Made by a program: the position numbers and the translations under genes
Shown here: positions 1 to 8,639 of the stretch, piece by piece
Layout of the letters: each line of letters starts with the position of its first letter
Numbering within the stretch: position 1 is the stretch's first letter
The notes under the pieces: generated by a model
Told to the model about the DNA's origin: nothing
Databases searched by the model: none
Seen by the model: the letters and a program-made list of their open reading frames with translations, nothing else
NCBI GenBank assembly: GCA_023413015.1
Contig: JAEZQR010000179.1
Span: forward strand, 1 to 8,639
Source: Pseudomonadota bacterium
Lineage (GTDB): Bacteria > Pseudomonadota > Alphaproteobacteria > Sphingomonadales > Sphingomonadaceae
Length of the DNA: 8,639 bases
Reading direction: 5' to 3'

Positions 1-2957
<2,957 letters not shown>

Positions 2958-2978
2958 GCCTCAGGTTCTGGCCAACCG

Positions 2979-3011
2979 AAAGGCCCCGCCGGGAAACCGG
3001 CGGGGCTTTTT
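2979..3011 (+). terminator. Rho-independent terminator of rpoC
   Basis: Twenty-one bases after the rpoC stop, a 10-bp GC-only stem (2983-2992 with 2997-3006) closes on a GAAA tetraloop (2993-2996). It is followed by five T residues (3007-3011). The base of the stem extends through a G-U pair and A-T pairs, using the A run at 2979-2981. On the minus strand the trailing U tract would be only three residues, so termination of the convergent gene here would be weaker. Confidence 0.93.
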
Positions 3012-3040
3012 CGTTGCGGAGGCCGGGTGGCTGCCGTGAT

Positions 3041-3060
3041 CGAACGGAAGCGGCCGTTCG
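3041..3060. other. Short perfect hairpin between convergent genes
   Basis: CGAACGG (3041-3047) and CCGTTCG (3054-3060) form a perfect 7-bp stem around a 6-base loop, six bases past the stop codon of the minus-strand diguanylate cyclase gene. No U tract follows in either direction, so it is not a canonical intrinsic terminator. It may protect the 3' end of the cyclase transcript or help termination together with the rpoC terminator read backwards. Function is inferred only from position. Confidence 0.45.
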
Positions 3061-3066
3061 GGCGGC

Positions 3067-4767
3067 TCAGGCGACGGCGGCGGTTTCCTGACGGGTGGAC
3101 AAGGTAGCGGCGATGGCGACGCGGTCGCGGCCGGCGCGCTTGGCGCGGTACAGCGCCTGGTCGGCGCGGCGGTACAGGGCTTCGAACTCCTCGCCGGGCT
3201 CGGCTGCCGCCACGCCGATGCTGATCGTGACGGCGAGATCGTCGGCCGCAACGTCGCGCAGGTGGTGCTCGGCGACGGCGGCGCGCAGCCGCTCGGCGAG
3301 CGCGGCTGCCGTTCCCGCCGCGCCGGCGGCGATTCCGATGCCAAACTCCTCGCCGCCCAGGCGGCCGATGATGATGTCCTCGCCGCCCGCGTCCTGCAGG
3401 CGTGCCGCGATCCCCTGCAGCGCGCGGTCGCCCTGATCGTGCCCATAGCGGTCGTTGATCGACTTGAAGTGATCGACGTCGAGCAGCAGCAGGTTGAAGC
3501 CGCCTTGGGGTGCCGGCGCCGACATCATGCGTTGTGCGAACGCCACGAAGCCGCGGCGGTTGAGCAGGCCAGTGAGCGGGTCGCGGATCGCGAGCTCGCG
3601 AAGCTCGGCCTGCGCGGCCCGGGCGGCGTCACGCTCGGCCCGAAGCGCCGCCAGCCGCAGCGTCGTCGCCACCGACAGCCAGATCGTTTGCCCGGCCGAG
3701 GCGAGAAGCACGGCGAACTGCGATCCACCGCCGAACAGGCGCGAGCCCAGGTCGACGAATTCGGTCAGGGCGAGGACCGCCATCGGCAGCGACCAAGCGA
3801 GCGCGAAGTCGCGCGCGGCACGGCTGCCGCGCCGCCAGCTCCAGGCGATGGCGGCCACGACGGCGACGAGGGTCGACAGGATCGCTGCGCTGAGCGCCGG
3901 GGCGATCTGCATGACGACATCATGCCCGGCCAGCGCCACGGCGACGCCGAGTCCGGTGCCGATTACAGCCAGGGCGCCGAGCCCGCGCCGGGCCCAGCGC
4001 GGCAGCGTTCCGGGTTCGAAGGACGTGGCGGCGCAGAGCGTCGCGAACGCGACCGCCAGCGCGGACAGGATCGTGCAGATCTTCGAAGCCCAGGTGCCGG
4101 CGATCCCTGGCACGGCGACATAGGCGAGCTGCGACCAGATGAGGCCCCAGACGAGGACGCTCCCCACCCACGCCGCATGCCAGGCGACGAAGTAGCGCCG
4201 CGACGCAACGAAGAGCGCGAGGTTGTAGATCACGCTGAGTGCCAGCAACGTAAGCGCGCCGCCCACCAGCGCGGCTGCGATCGTGGCGTCGCGGCCCTGG
4301 ATATCCGGCGGCAGGAGCCGGGCACGGAGGAGGCCGACCGACGCCAGCCGGTCGAAGGCGAGCGTGACCGAGGTGAGGCGCGCGGCGCGGGGCGGGGCTT
4401 CGAAGACCAGATTGCCGCCGACCCGCCAGAAGTCGCGGTAAGCGCCGGCATGGACGACGCGGTCGACCGTTGTGCCGTCGGCATAGGCGAAGCTGACTGC
4501 CAGCCGGTCGAACCGGCTCTGGTGGACGACGAGCGCGGCGCCGCGGGCGCTGTCGGCCGCATTGAGGTCGGCGCGCAGCCAGAGCCGCCGGCTCTCATAG
4601 CCCTCGGGCGCGCCGGCGCAGCCGAACGCGGGTGGTTTTGCATGCGCGACTTCGGTCACGGCGAAGCAGAAGCGGCGGGTGAGATCGATCGGCGCCGGCT
4701 CGGCGCGGGCGGCGGTCGCGGCGAGCAGCAGGTTCATCAGCCCCAAGACGAGCAATCTGATCGGCAC
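3067..4767 (-). CDS. Membrane-bound diguanylate cyclase with 7TMR-DISM sensor (GGDEF family)
   Basis: Predicted to make cyclic di-GMP from two GTP at the inner membrane in response to a periplasmic cue. Residues 1-22 look like a signal peptide (…ATAARA|EP). Residues 23-155 form a periplasmic domain resembling 7TMR-DISMED2, with two cysteines (34, 50) that could pair. Seven hydrophobic helices follow (about 162-189, 192-219, 226-250, 261-281, 286-310, 319-340, 351-372), matching 7TMR-DISM_7TM. A short charged, Ala-rich linker then leads into the GGDEF domain (about 394-553), with DPLTGLLNRRGF (396-407), the metal-binding aspartate in LLLDVDHFKSIND (D430), the signature GGEEF (471-475) and SIGVA (516-520). 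The catalytic residues look intact. The inhibitory RxxD site expected at 462-465 reads GEDI, so product feedback is probably absent. The start is GTG, chosen because GGGGGAG lies 7 bases upstream and a good signal peptide follows. The gene is convergent with rpoC and lies 130 bases downstream of piuC on the same strand. The ligand is unknown. Confidence 0.93.
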   Translation of the reverse strand: MPIRLLVLGLMNLLLAATAARAEPAPIDLTRRFCFAVTEVAHAKPPAFGCAGAPEGYESRRLWLRADLNAADSARGAALVVHQSRFDRLAVSFAYADGTTVDRVVHAGAYRDFWRVGGNLVFEAPPRAARLTSVTLAFDRLASVGLLRARLLPPDIQGRDATIAAALVGGALTLLALSVIYNLALFVASRRYFVAWHAAWVGSVLVWGLIWSQLAYVAVPGIAGTWASKICTILSALAVAFATLCAATSFEPGTLPRWARRGLGALAVIGTGLGVAVALAGHDVVMQIAPALSAAILSTLVAVVAAIAWSWRRGSRAARDFALAWSLPMAVLALTEFVDLGSRLFGGGSQFAVLLASAGQTIWLSVATTLRLAALRAERDAARAAQAELRELAIRDPLTGLLNRRGFVAFAQRMMSAPAPQGGFNLLLLDVDHFKSINDRYGHDQGDRALQGIAARLQDAGGEDIIIGRLGGEEFGIGIAAGAAGTAAALAERLRAAVAEHHLRDVAADDLAVTISIGVAAAEPGEEFEALYRRADQALYRAKRAGRDRVAIAATLSTRQETAAVA

Positions 4768-4774
4768 GCCGAAA

Positions 4775-4781
4775 CTCCCCC
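4775..4781 (-). promoter_or_regulatory. Ribosome binding site of the diguanylate cyclase gene
   Basis: On the minus strand GGGGGAG ends 7 bases before the GTG at 4767-4765. It supports that non-ATG start over the in-frame ATG ten codons further in, which would cut away the basic N-terminus of the signal peptide. No convincing -35/-10 pair was found in the 130-base gap behind piuC, so promoter placement is left open. Confidence 0.65.
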
Positions 4782-4897
4782 GAGCCCCTGGGAAAGCTTT
4801 ACACGAGCGTATCGCCTTTGTCGCGATGGCTCCTGCTCATCCACCCGATAGCATGTTCGCCAAGCCGGTTTCCGATGCGGGCCCGGACAGGGGCGCG

Positions 4898-5587
4898 TCA
4901 GAGTTCGGCCCAGCGGCGCAGCAGGTTGTGATAGCTGCCGGTAAGCGCGACGACGCTCTCGTCGCCGTCGCCGACACGGGTCGCCAGACGGCGGATCGCC
5001 ATGTCCATGTCGAACAGCAGGCGCCGCTGGCCGTCGTCGCGGACGAGGCTCTGCATCCAGAAGAAGGAGGCGAGCCGCACGCCGCGTGTCACCGGCTCGA
5101 CGCGGTGCAGGCTGGTGGCGGGATAGAGGATCATCTCGCCGGCGGGCAGCTTGACGCTGTGGGCGCCGTAGGTGTCCTCGATCACCAGCTCGCCGCCGTC
5201 GTAGCTGTCGGGATCGGCGAGGAACAGGGTCGCCGACAGGTCGGTGCGCAGCCGCGCCGAGCCGTCGGTCAGCGAGCGGATCGCGTTGTCGACATGATTG
5301 TCGAAGGCGTGGCCTGCCGATGCCGCATAGCGGTTGAACAGCGGCGGGTAGATGGCCTTGGGCAGCGCCGCCGACATGAACAGCGCGTTGCGCTGCAGGG
5401 CATCGACGATCGTCGCACCGAGCTCGCGCGCGGCGGCACTGTCCTGCGGCAGCTGCTCGTTGCGCTTGGCGAGCGCCGACTGGTGGCCGGCGGTCGCGCG
5501 CCCGTCCTGCCATGCCGCGGCCGCCAGCAGGTCGCGGGCATGCGCGACCTGCTCCGGTGTCAGGACCTCGGGAATCTGCAGCAGCAT
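4898..5587 (-). CDS. piuC: Fe(II)/2-oxoglutarate-dependent dioxygenase PiuC (PKHD-type hydroxylase, YbiX family)
   Basis: A 229-residue cytoplasmic oxygenase, about the usual length for PiuC/YbiX (225-230). It is recognisable along its whole length: GRATAGHQ near the N-terminus, ALPKAIYPPLFNRY, RTDLSATLFL, DSYDGGELVIEDTYG, KLPAGEMILYP, and the C-terminal YHNLLRRWAEL. The iron ligands are H98 and D100 (in NHVDNAIRS) and H161 (in SLHRVEPVTRG); R171 is the expected 2-oxoglutarate anchor. The catalytic set is complete. The family is conserved beside catecholate siderophore receptors (fiu-ybiX in E. coli, piuA-piuC in Pseudomonas) and is iron-repressed there; its substrate is not settled. Here it follows the receptor gene by 11 bases, with its ribosome site over the receptor stop, so the two are almost surely one transcript. 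The ATG at 5587-5585 is chosen because it gives the family N-terminus MLLQIPEVLTPEQV. The frame stays open upstream only because of high GC. No terminator was found after the TGA. Confidence 0.96.
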   Translation of the reverse strand: MLLQIPEVLTPEQVAHARDLLAAAAWQDGRATAGHQSALAKRNEQLPQDSAAARELGATIVDALQRNALFMSAALPKAIYPPLFNRYAASAGHAFDNHVDNAIRSLTDGSARLRTDLSATLFLADPDSYDGGELVIEDTYGAHSVKLPAGEMILYPATSLHRVEPVTRGVRLASFFWMQSLVRDDGQRRLLFDMDMAIRRLATRVGDGDESVVALTGSYHNLLRRWAEL

Positions 5588-5596
5588 CGTGCCCGA

Positions 5597-5600
5597 TCCT
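5597..5600 (-). promoter_or_regulatory. Ribosome binding site of piuC overlapping the receptor stop codon
   Basis: On the minus strand AGGA sits 9 bases before the piuC ATG and overlaps the TAG stop (5601-5599) of the receptor gene. Ribosomes finishing the receptor would therefore occupy or expose this site, which suggests translational coupling. The motif is short, so the call rests mainly on spacing and arrangement. Confidence 0.6.
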
Positions 5601-7773
5601 AGAAGCGGAAGGCGAGCGTCGCCACTGCCGATCGCGCCTGTCCCGGCACGAAGTGGCCGGCGCTCAGCTGATCGATGAACTTCTCGTCGAAGATGTTGAA
5701 GACGTTGAGCCGCAGCGACGCCGTCTCGCTCAGGTCGTAGGCGATCGTGGCGTCGGCGAGCCAGTAATCGCCCACCTCGCGGGTGTTGGCGTTGCTGGTG
5801 AAGCGACTGCCGACGTAGCGCACGCCGCCGCCGAGCTCCAGGTCCACCGGCAGCTTGTAGGTCGACCATAGGCTGAACGTGTGCGCGGGCGTGTTGAGCA
5901 GGTGCTTGCCGACTTCGGCCGGTGTGTTCGATTCGCGGATCTTGCTGTCGAGGTAGGTATAGGCGGCGACCAGCTCCCAGTTGCGCGCGAGGCGGCCGGT
6001 CGCACCGAACTCGATACCGTCGACGCGCTGCTCGCCGGCCAGCACCAGATCCGGTTCGCCGGGCAGGCCCGGCGTGCGGGCGTTGGTTTTGTCGATGCGG
6101 AACAGCGCACCGGTCAGCAGCAGCCGACCCTTCAGCCCGTCCCATTTGGCGCCGACCTCGTAGGTGCGGCTCTTCTCCGGCTCGAGCGCGGCCTGCGCCG
6201 CCGTGACGGTCGAGGAGGTCAGTCCCTCGAACGACGGGTTGGCCGAGCTGCCGGCGCCGACGTAGAGGCTGAGCGATGGCAGCGGCTTGTAGGTGACGCC
6301 CGCCCGCCAGGAGAAGATGTCGTCGGTACGGCCAAGCGCGGGCGTCGGCGGAAGCGGCGTGTAGTCGGCCTCGAAGCGTTCGAGGCGGATGCCGCCGCTC
6401 ACCAGCCACTGGTCCGACAGCGTCACCGTATCGAACAGATAGACGGCGAGGCTGTCGGCCTTGGCATGCGCGGTGGCGCCCGGCGTAACGGTGCCGGCAT
6501 AGGGACGCTTCGGATCGGGATTGAACAGGTCGGTCGGCGTCGCCTCGGTCACGGTGCGCGCCCGGTTGCGGCTCTTCTCGCGCGCGATCTCGAACCCGCC
6601 GATCAGATCATGCGCGAGGCCACCGGTCGCGAAGGCGGCGAAGATGTTGCTCTGGTTGAGCAGGATCTCGTCGACCGTGTCGCGCGACTGCGGCTGCGCG
6701 CGGATCAACGTCGAGGTCGTGTTGAGGAAGCGTGGCGACGAGTAGATCGAGTCGCGCCGCGAATGGCCGTAGCGGGTGACGTTCGAGACCCGCACCTGAT
6801 CGGACAGATCATGCTCGAGCGCGAAGGTGGCGACGTTGGTCAGCGTATCCTCATGGTCGCGGGCGAGCACGCCGTAATAGTTGCTGAAGTCGACCGGCGC
6901 CGGGCGCTCGGCATAGGGCACCAGCGGCACGTTGGTCGCAGGCACGAAGGGAATGCCGTAATCGGGCACATTGTCCTGATCGAGCCGCAGGTAGCTGAGG
7001 ATGGCGCGGGTCGACGTGCCGAGGCCGAGCGCGACCGATGGTGCGATGCCCCAGCGCTGCGTTCCGACATGGTCGCGCCCCGGCGTATCGACATCGTGGT
7101 ACAGCAGGTTGAGCCGTAACGCCGCGCCCTCGATCCCCAGATCGTCCGCGCCGACGTTGATGTCGCCGGTCAGGCGCCAATATTCGGGCGAGCCGACGCC
7201 GAGCGTGCCGCCGACGAAGCTTTCGAGCTGCGGCTGCTTGCTGATGAGATTGATGTAGCCGCCGGTCGAGCCGCGCCCGGTCTGCGCGGAGGCGGGACCC
7301 TTCACCACCTCGACCTGCTCGATGTTGAAGGTGTCGCGCGTGTAGCTGCCGAAATCGCGGATGCCGTCGATGAAGATGTCGGTGCGGGCCGAGAAGCCGC
7401 GCAAGGTGAGGTTATCGCCGGCGGGCACGCCGCCCTCGCCGGCGGCGAGGCTGATGCCGGAGACGTTGCGCAGCACGTCGCGCAGCGTGGTCGCCGACTG
7501 CTGCTCAATCACCTCGCGCGGGATGACGCTGATCGACTGCGGCGCCTCGCGGATGTCGCCGAGGCGCGAGTTCAGGCTGTTGAGGCGGTCGCGCTGACCG
7601 GTGACGACGATCTGATCCGCGCTATCCATCATGGCCAGCTCGACCCCGGCGGTCGGGGCTTCAGCCTCGGCGGCAATGGCTTGGGGCGCCAGCGACAGCG
7701 AGGTCGCGCCGATCAGTGCCGCATAGGCCGTCGAACGTGCGGCGGCCGAGATACCCGATTGCGTCTGCTTCAC
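5599..7773 (-). CDS. TonB-dependent siderophore receptor, Fiu/PiuA (catecholate) type
   Basis: Outer-membrane beta-barrel that imports ferric siderophore using energy from TonB-ExbB-ExbD. It has 724 residues, near the usual 720-760. Residues 1 to about 35 form a signal peptide (…SLSLAPQAIAA). The TonB box is IVVTG at 55-59. The plug domain spans about 74-180, with EAPQSISVIPREVIE, LRDVLRNVSGIS, LTLRGFSARTDIFIDGIRD, IEQVEVVKGPAS and GRGSTGGYINLISKQP. The barrel fills the rest and ends in the aromatic …LAFRF typical of outer-membrane proteins. Similarity to E. coli Fiu is recognisable in the plug (FIDGIRD, RDTFN, EQVEVVKGP), in GVRYVGS, and near the C-terminus (LNVFNIFDEKFI…). Substrate specificity cannot be read from sequence, so no symbol is given. 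The long open frame continues far upstream, but the true start is the GTG at 7773-7771. It has GGGGA 7 bases before it, begins a good signal peptide (MKQTQSGISAAARS), and lies downstream of the Fur box. It is the first gene of a receptor-piuC operon. Confidence 0.95.
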   Translation of the reverse strand: MKQTQSGISAAARSTAYAALIGATSLSLAPQAIAAEAEAPTAGVELAMMDSADQIVVTGQRDRLNSLNSRLGDIREAPQSISVIPREVIEQQSATTLRDVLRNVSGISLAAGEGGVPAGDNLTLRGFSARTDIFIDGIRDFGSYTRDTFNIEQVEVVKGPASAQTGRGSTGGYINLISKQPQLESFVGGTLGVGSPEYWRLTGDINVGADDLGIEGAALRLNLLYHDVDTPGRDHVGTQRWGIAPSVALGLGTSTRAILSYLRLDQDNVPDYGIPFVPATNVPLVPYAERPAPVDFSNYYGVLARDHEDTLTNVATFALEHDLSDQVRVSNVTRYGHSRRDSIYSSPRFLNTTSTLIRAQPQSRDTVDEILLNQSNIFAAFATGGLAHDLIGGFEIAREKSRNRARTVTEATPTDLFNPDPKRPYAGTVTPGATAHAKADSLAVYLFDTVTLSDQWLVSGGIRLERFEADYTPLPPTPALGRTDDIFSWRAGVTYKPLPSLSLYVGAGSSANPSFEGLTSSTVTAAQAALEPEKSRTYEVGAKWDGLKGRLLLTGALFRIDKTNARTPGLPGEPDLVLAGEQRVDGIEFGATGRLARNWELVAAYTYLDSKIRESNTPAEVGKHLLNTPAHTFSLWSTYKLPVDLELGGGVRYVGSRFTSNANTREVGDYWLADATIAYDLSETASLRLNVFNIFDEKFIDQLSAGHFVPGQARSAVATLAFRF

Positions 7774-7780
7774 CTTTAGG

Positions 7781-7785
7781 TCCCC
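7781..7785 (-). promoter_or_regulatory. Ribosome binding site fixing the receptor start
   Basis: GGGGA on the minus strand lies 7 bases before the GTG at 7773. This decides the start, because the same frame remains open for 229 more codons upstream, through the Fur operator and the antisense strand of the divergent gene, with no signal peptide at any earlier candidate start. Confidence 0.6.
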
Positions 7786-7814
7786 GTTTGCTATTGCGAG
7801 CCATTCGCGATTCG

Positions 7815-7841
7815 TGCAGTTGATAATCGTTATCAATTGCA
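7815..7841. promoter_or_regulatory. Fur box between divergent iron genes
   Basis: The core palindrome TTGATAA / TTATCAA (7820-7826 and 7830-7836, spacer TCG) matches the 7-1-7 Fur consensus (TGATAAT, any base, ATTATCA) with one mismatch. Beyond one unpaired position on each side, TGCA (7815-7818) and TGCA (7838-7841) extend the dyad to 27 bp. It is centred 55 bases upstream of the receptor GTG and 45 bases upstream of the divergent ATG. It also supplies GATAAT (7822-7827, plus strand) and GATAAC (7834-7829, minus strand), which could serve as -10 elements, although neither has a good -35 at 16-18 bases. Known role of Fur: Fe(II)-bound repressor of siderophore genes. That this site represses both directions is inference. 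Confidence 0.85.
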
Positions 7842-7872
7842 GAGTGCAAGCGCGAAACGGAGCGAGGCGGAA

Positions 7873-8639
7873 ATGGCGAAGCGGGCGATAGGGCGTAAGC
7901 TGTGGTTCCAGATCCATAAGTGGATCGGGCTGCTGCTGTTTCTGGTGCTGGTCCCGCTGAGCGCGTCGGGGTCGCTGCTCGTCTGGGACGAGTGGACCGA
8001 CGGCATCGCCAATCCGCAGCGCTACCGCGTCTCCGAGGCGCCGGCGTCGCTGCCGCCGTCCGCCTATGTCGCCGCGGCGCGTACCGTGCTCGAACCCGGC
8101 GACCGAATCGCCTCGATCGAGCTCCCGAGTGGAGCCGGCCGGCCGGTGGTGGTGACGGCATCGACGGGAGAGGCCGGCCAGCGCCCGGGACCGCCGCCGC
8201 GTCACCAAGTCTGGCTCGATCCGGCGACGGCCGCCGTGGTCGATCACGCCGACCCGAGCGACGGCGTGCTGCGCACGCTCCATGTCTTCCACGGCAGCCT
8301 GATGGTGCCCGGCATCGGCCGTAAGATCGTCGGCTGGCTGGGCTGGGCGATGTTCGCCTCGTGCCTCACCGGCATCTGGCTGTGGTGGCCGACGATCGGC
8401 AGTGCGCTGCGTGGTTTCCGTTGGCGCCGCGGTCCGCTGTTCAGCGGCAATCTGCACCATCAGGTCGGCATCTGGATCGCGATCCCGCTGGCGGTGCTGT
8501 CGTTCACCGGCGCCTATATCTCCTTCCCGGACTTCTTCCGCAGCGTAACCGGCACGATCGCGGGTGCGCCGGCCGGCAAGGCCGAGCCGCGCGGCCCGCG
8601 GCAGCGCCCGCGTCCGCTGGCGCAGCCGGCGCTCACCGT
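7873..8639 (+). CDS. PepSY-associated TM-helix protein, PiuB/FoxB-like candidate siderophore-iron reductase, 3' end outside window
   Basis: The first 255 residues of an inner-membrane protein that runs off the window end. It begins MAKRAIGRKLWFQIHKWIGL, the usual opening of PepSY_TM proteins. TM1 is at about 18-38. A periplasmic PepSY-like stretch follows (about 60-130), with a proline-rich bit RPGPPPRHQVWLDP. TM2 is at about 151-173 (ending GIWLWWP) and TM3 at about 199-219. Conserved-type histidines lie near the membrane: H15 before TM1, H137/H140 in LHVFHGSL before TM2, and H195/H196 in NLHHQVGIW before TM3. In FoxB-type relatives such histidines bind heme, and the proteins are linked to reductive release of iron from siderophores. 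That function here is inferred from family and neighbours. After TM3 comes a basic Pro/Arg/Ala-rich segment (about 231-252). GAGG lies 5 bases before the ATG. The gene is divergent from the receptor and shares its Fur operator. Relatives are longer, so at least a third is missing. Confidence 0.88.
   Translation, partial: MAKRAIGRKLWFQIHKWIGLLLFLVLVPLSASGSLLVWDEWTDGIANPQRYRVSEAPASLPPSAYVAAARTVLEPGDRIASIELPSGAGRPVVVTASTGEAGQRPGPPPRHQVWLDPATAAVVDHADPSDGVLRTLHVFHGSLMVPGIGRKIVGWLGWAMFASCLTGIWLWWPTIGSALRGFRWRRGPLFSGNLHHQVGIWIAIPLAVLSFTGAYISFPDFFRSVTGTIAGAPAGKAEPRGPRQRPRPLAQPALT

Noticed and set aside
3262..4851. A 529-codon open frame on the plus strand, antisense to the cyclase
   Set aside because: Its product is rich in Arg, Gly, Ala and Glu with no recognisable motif, and it lies opposite a gene with clear GGDEF and membrane domains. 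Such frames are expected from high third-position GC.
4768..4897. Possible small RNA, terminator or riboswitch between piuC and the cyclase gene
   Set aside because: No stable stem with a U tract and no known riboswitch core was seen in this 130-base gap.
5588..6409. 5' extension of the piuC frame to 503 residues, overlapping the receptor gene
   Set aside because: The extension has no similarity to the PiuC family, whose members begin at the internal ATG at 5587, and it overlaps the receptor in another frame.
5881..7119. A 412-codon open frame antisense to the receptor
   Set aside because: It is opposite the well-defined receptor barrel, has Arg/Gly/Ala-biased composition and no known domain, so it is a compositional shadow.
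7794..7827. A sigma-70 promoter with TTGCGA and GATAAT for the PepSY gene
   Set aside because: The spacer would be 22 bases, too long for a normal promoter. The GATAAT is kept only as a possible -10 within the Fur site.
7774..8460. Upstream extension of the receptor frame to 953 residues
   Set aside because: It would run through the Fur operator and antisense to the PepSY gene, and the true signal peptide begins at the GTG at 7773.

Overview
The window reads as a chromosomal segment of a high-GC alphaproteobacterium, most likely a member of the Sphingomonadales. The RpoC sequence is of the proteobacterial type with the SI3 insertion. The TonB box of the outer-membrane receptor has the IVVTGQR form common in sphingomonad receptors. 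Third-position GC is very high, so long spurious antisense frames are open throughout. The genus assignment is inference.

Layout. Positions 1-2957 (+) hold the C-terminal two thirds of rpoC, followed by a strong intrinsic terminator at 2979-3011. Convergent to it, on the minus strand, is a 566-residue membrane-bound diguanylate cyclase (3067-4767) with a signal peptide, a periplasmic sensor, seven membrane helices and a GGEEF domain. Next comes an iron-acquisition block. A minus-strand pair consists of a Fiu/PiuA-type TonB-dependent siderophore receptor (5599-7773) and, 11 bases behind it, the 2-oxoglutarate/Fe(II) dioxygenase piuC (4898-5587). Divergent from them is the start of a PepSY/TM-helix protein of the PiuB/FoxB type (7873 to the window end, truncated). 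The 99-base gap between the receptor and the PepSY gene carries a near-perfect Fur operator.

How the genes work together. The receptor, dioxygenase and PepSY membrane protein correspond to the piuA-piuC-piuB set known from other proteobacteria. The receptor should take up ferric (probably catecholate-type) siderophore across the outer membrane. The inner-membrane PepSY protein is a candidate reductase that would release the iron. PiuC is a conserved companion of unclear substrate. A single Fur site probably represses both directions when iron is replete. Nothing in the sequence ties the diguanylate cyclase to iron beyond its position.

No tRNA, rRNA, CRISPR array, insertion sequence or phage gene was seen, and no stretch above 300 bases lacks a gene. 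The block is coherent and looks like a known type of system rather than an undescribed one. The points most worth a second look are the divergent operator, the coupled receptor-piuC junction and the cyclase without an inhibitory site.
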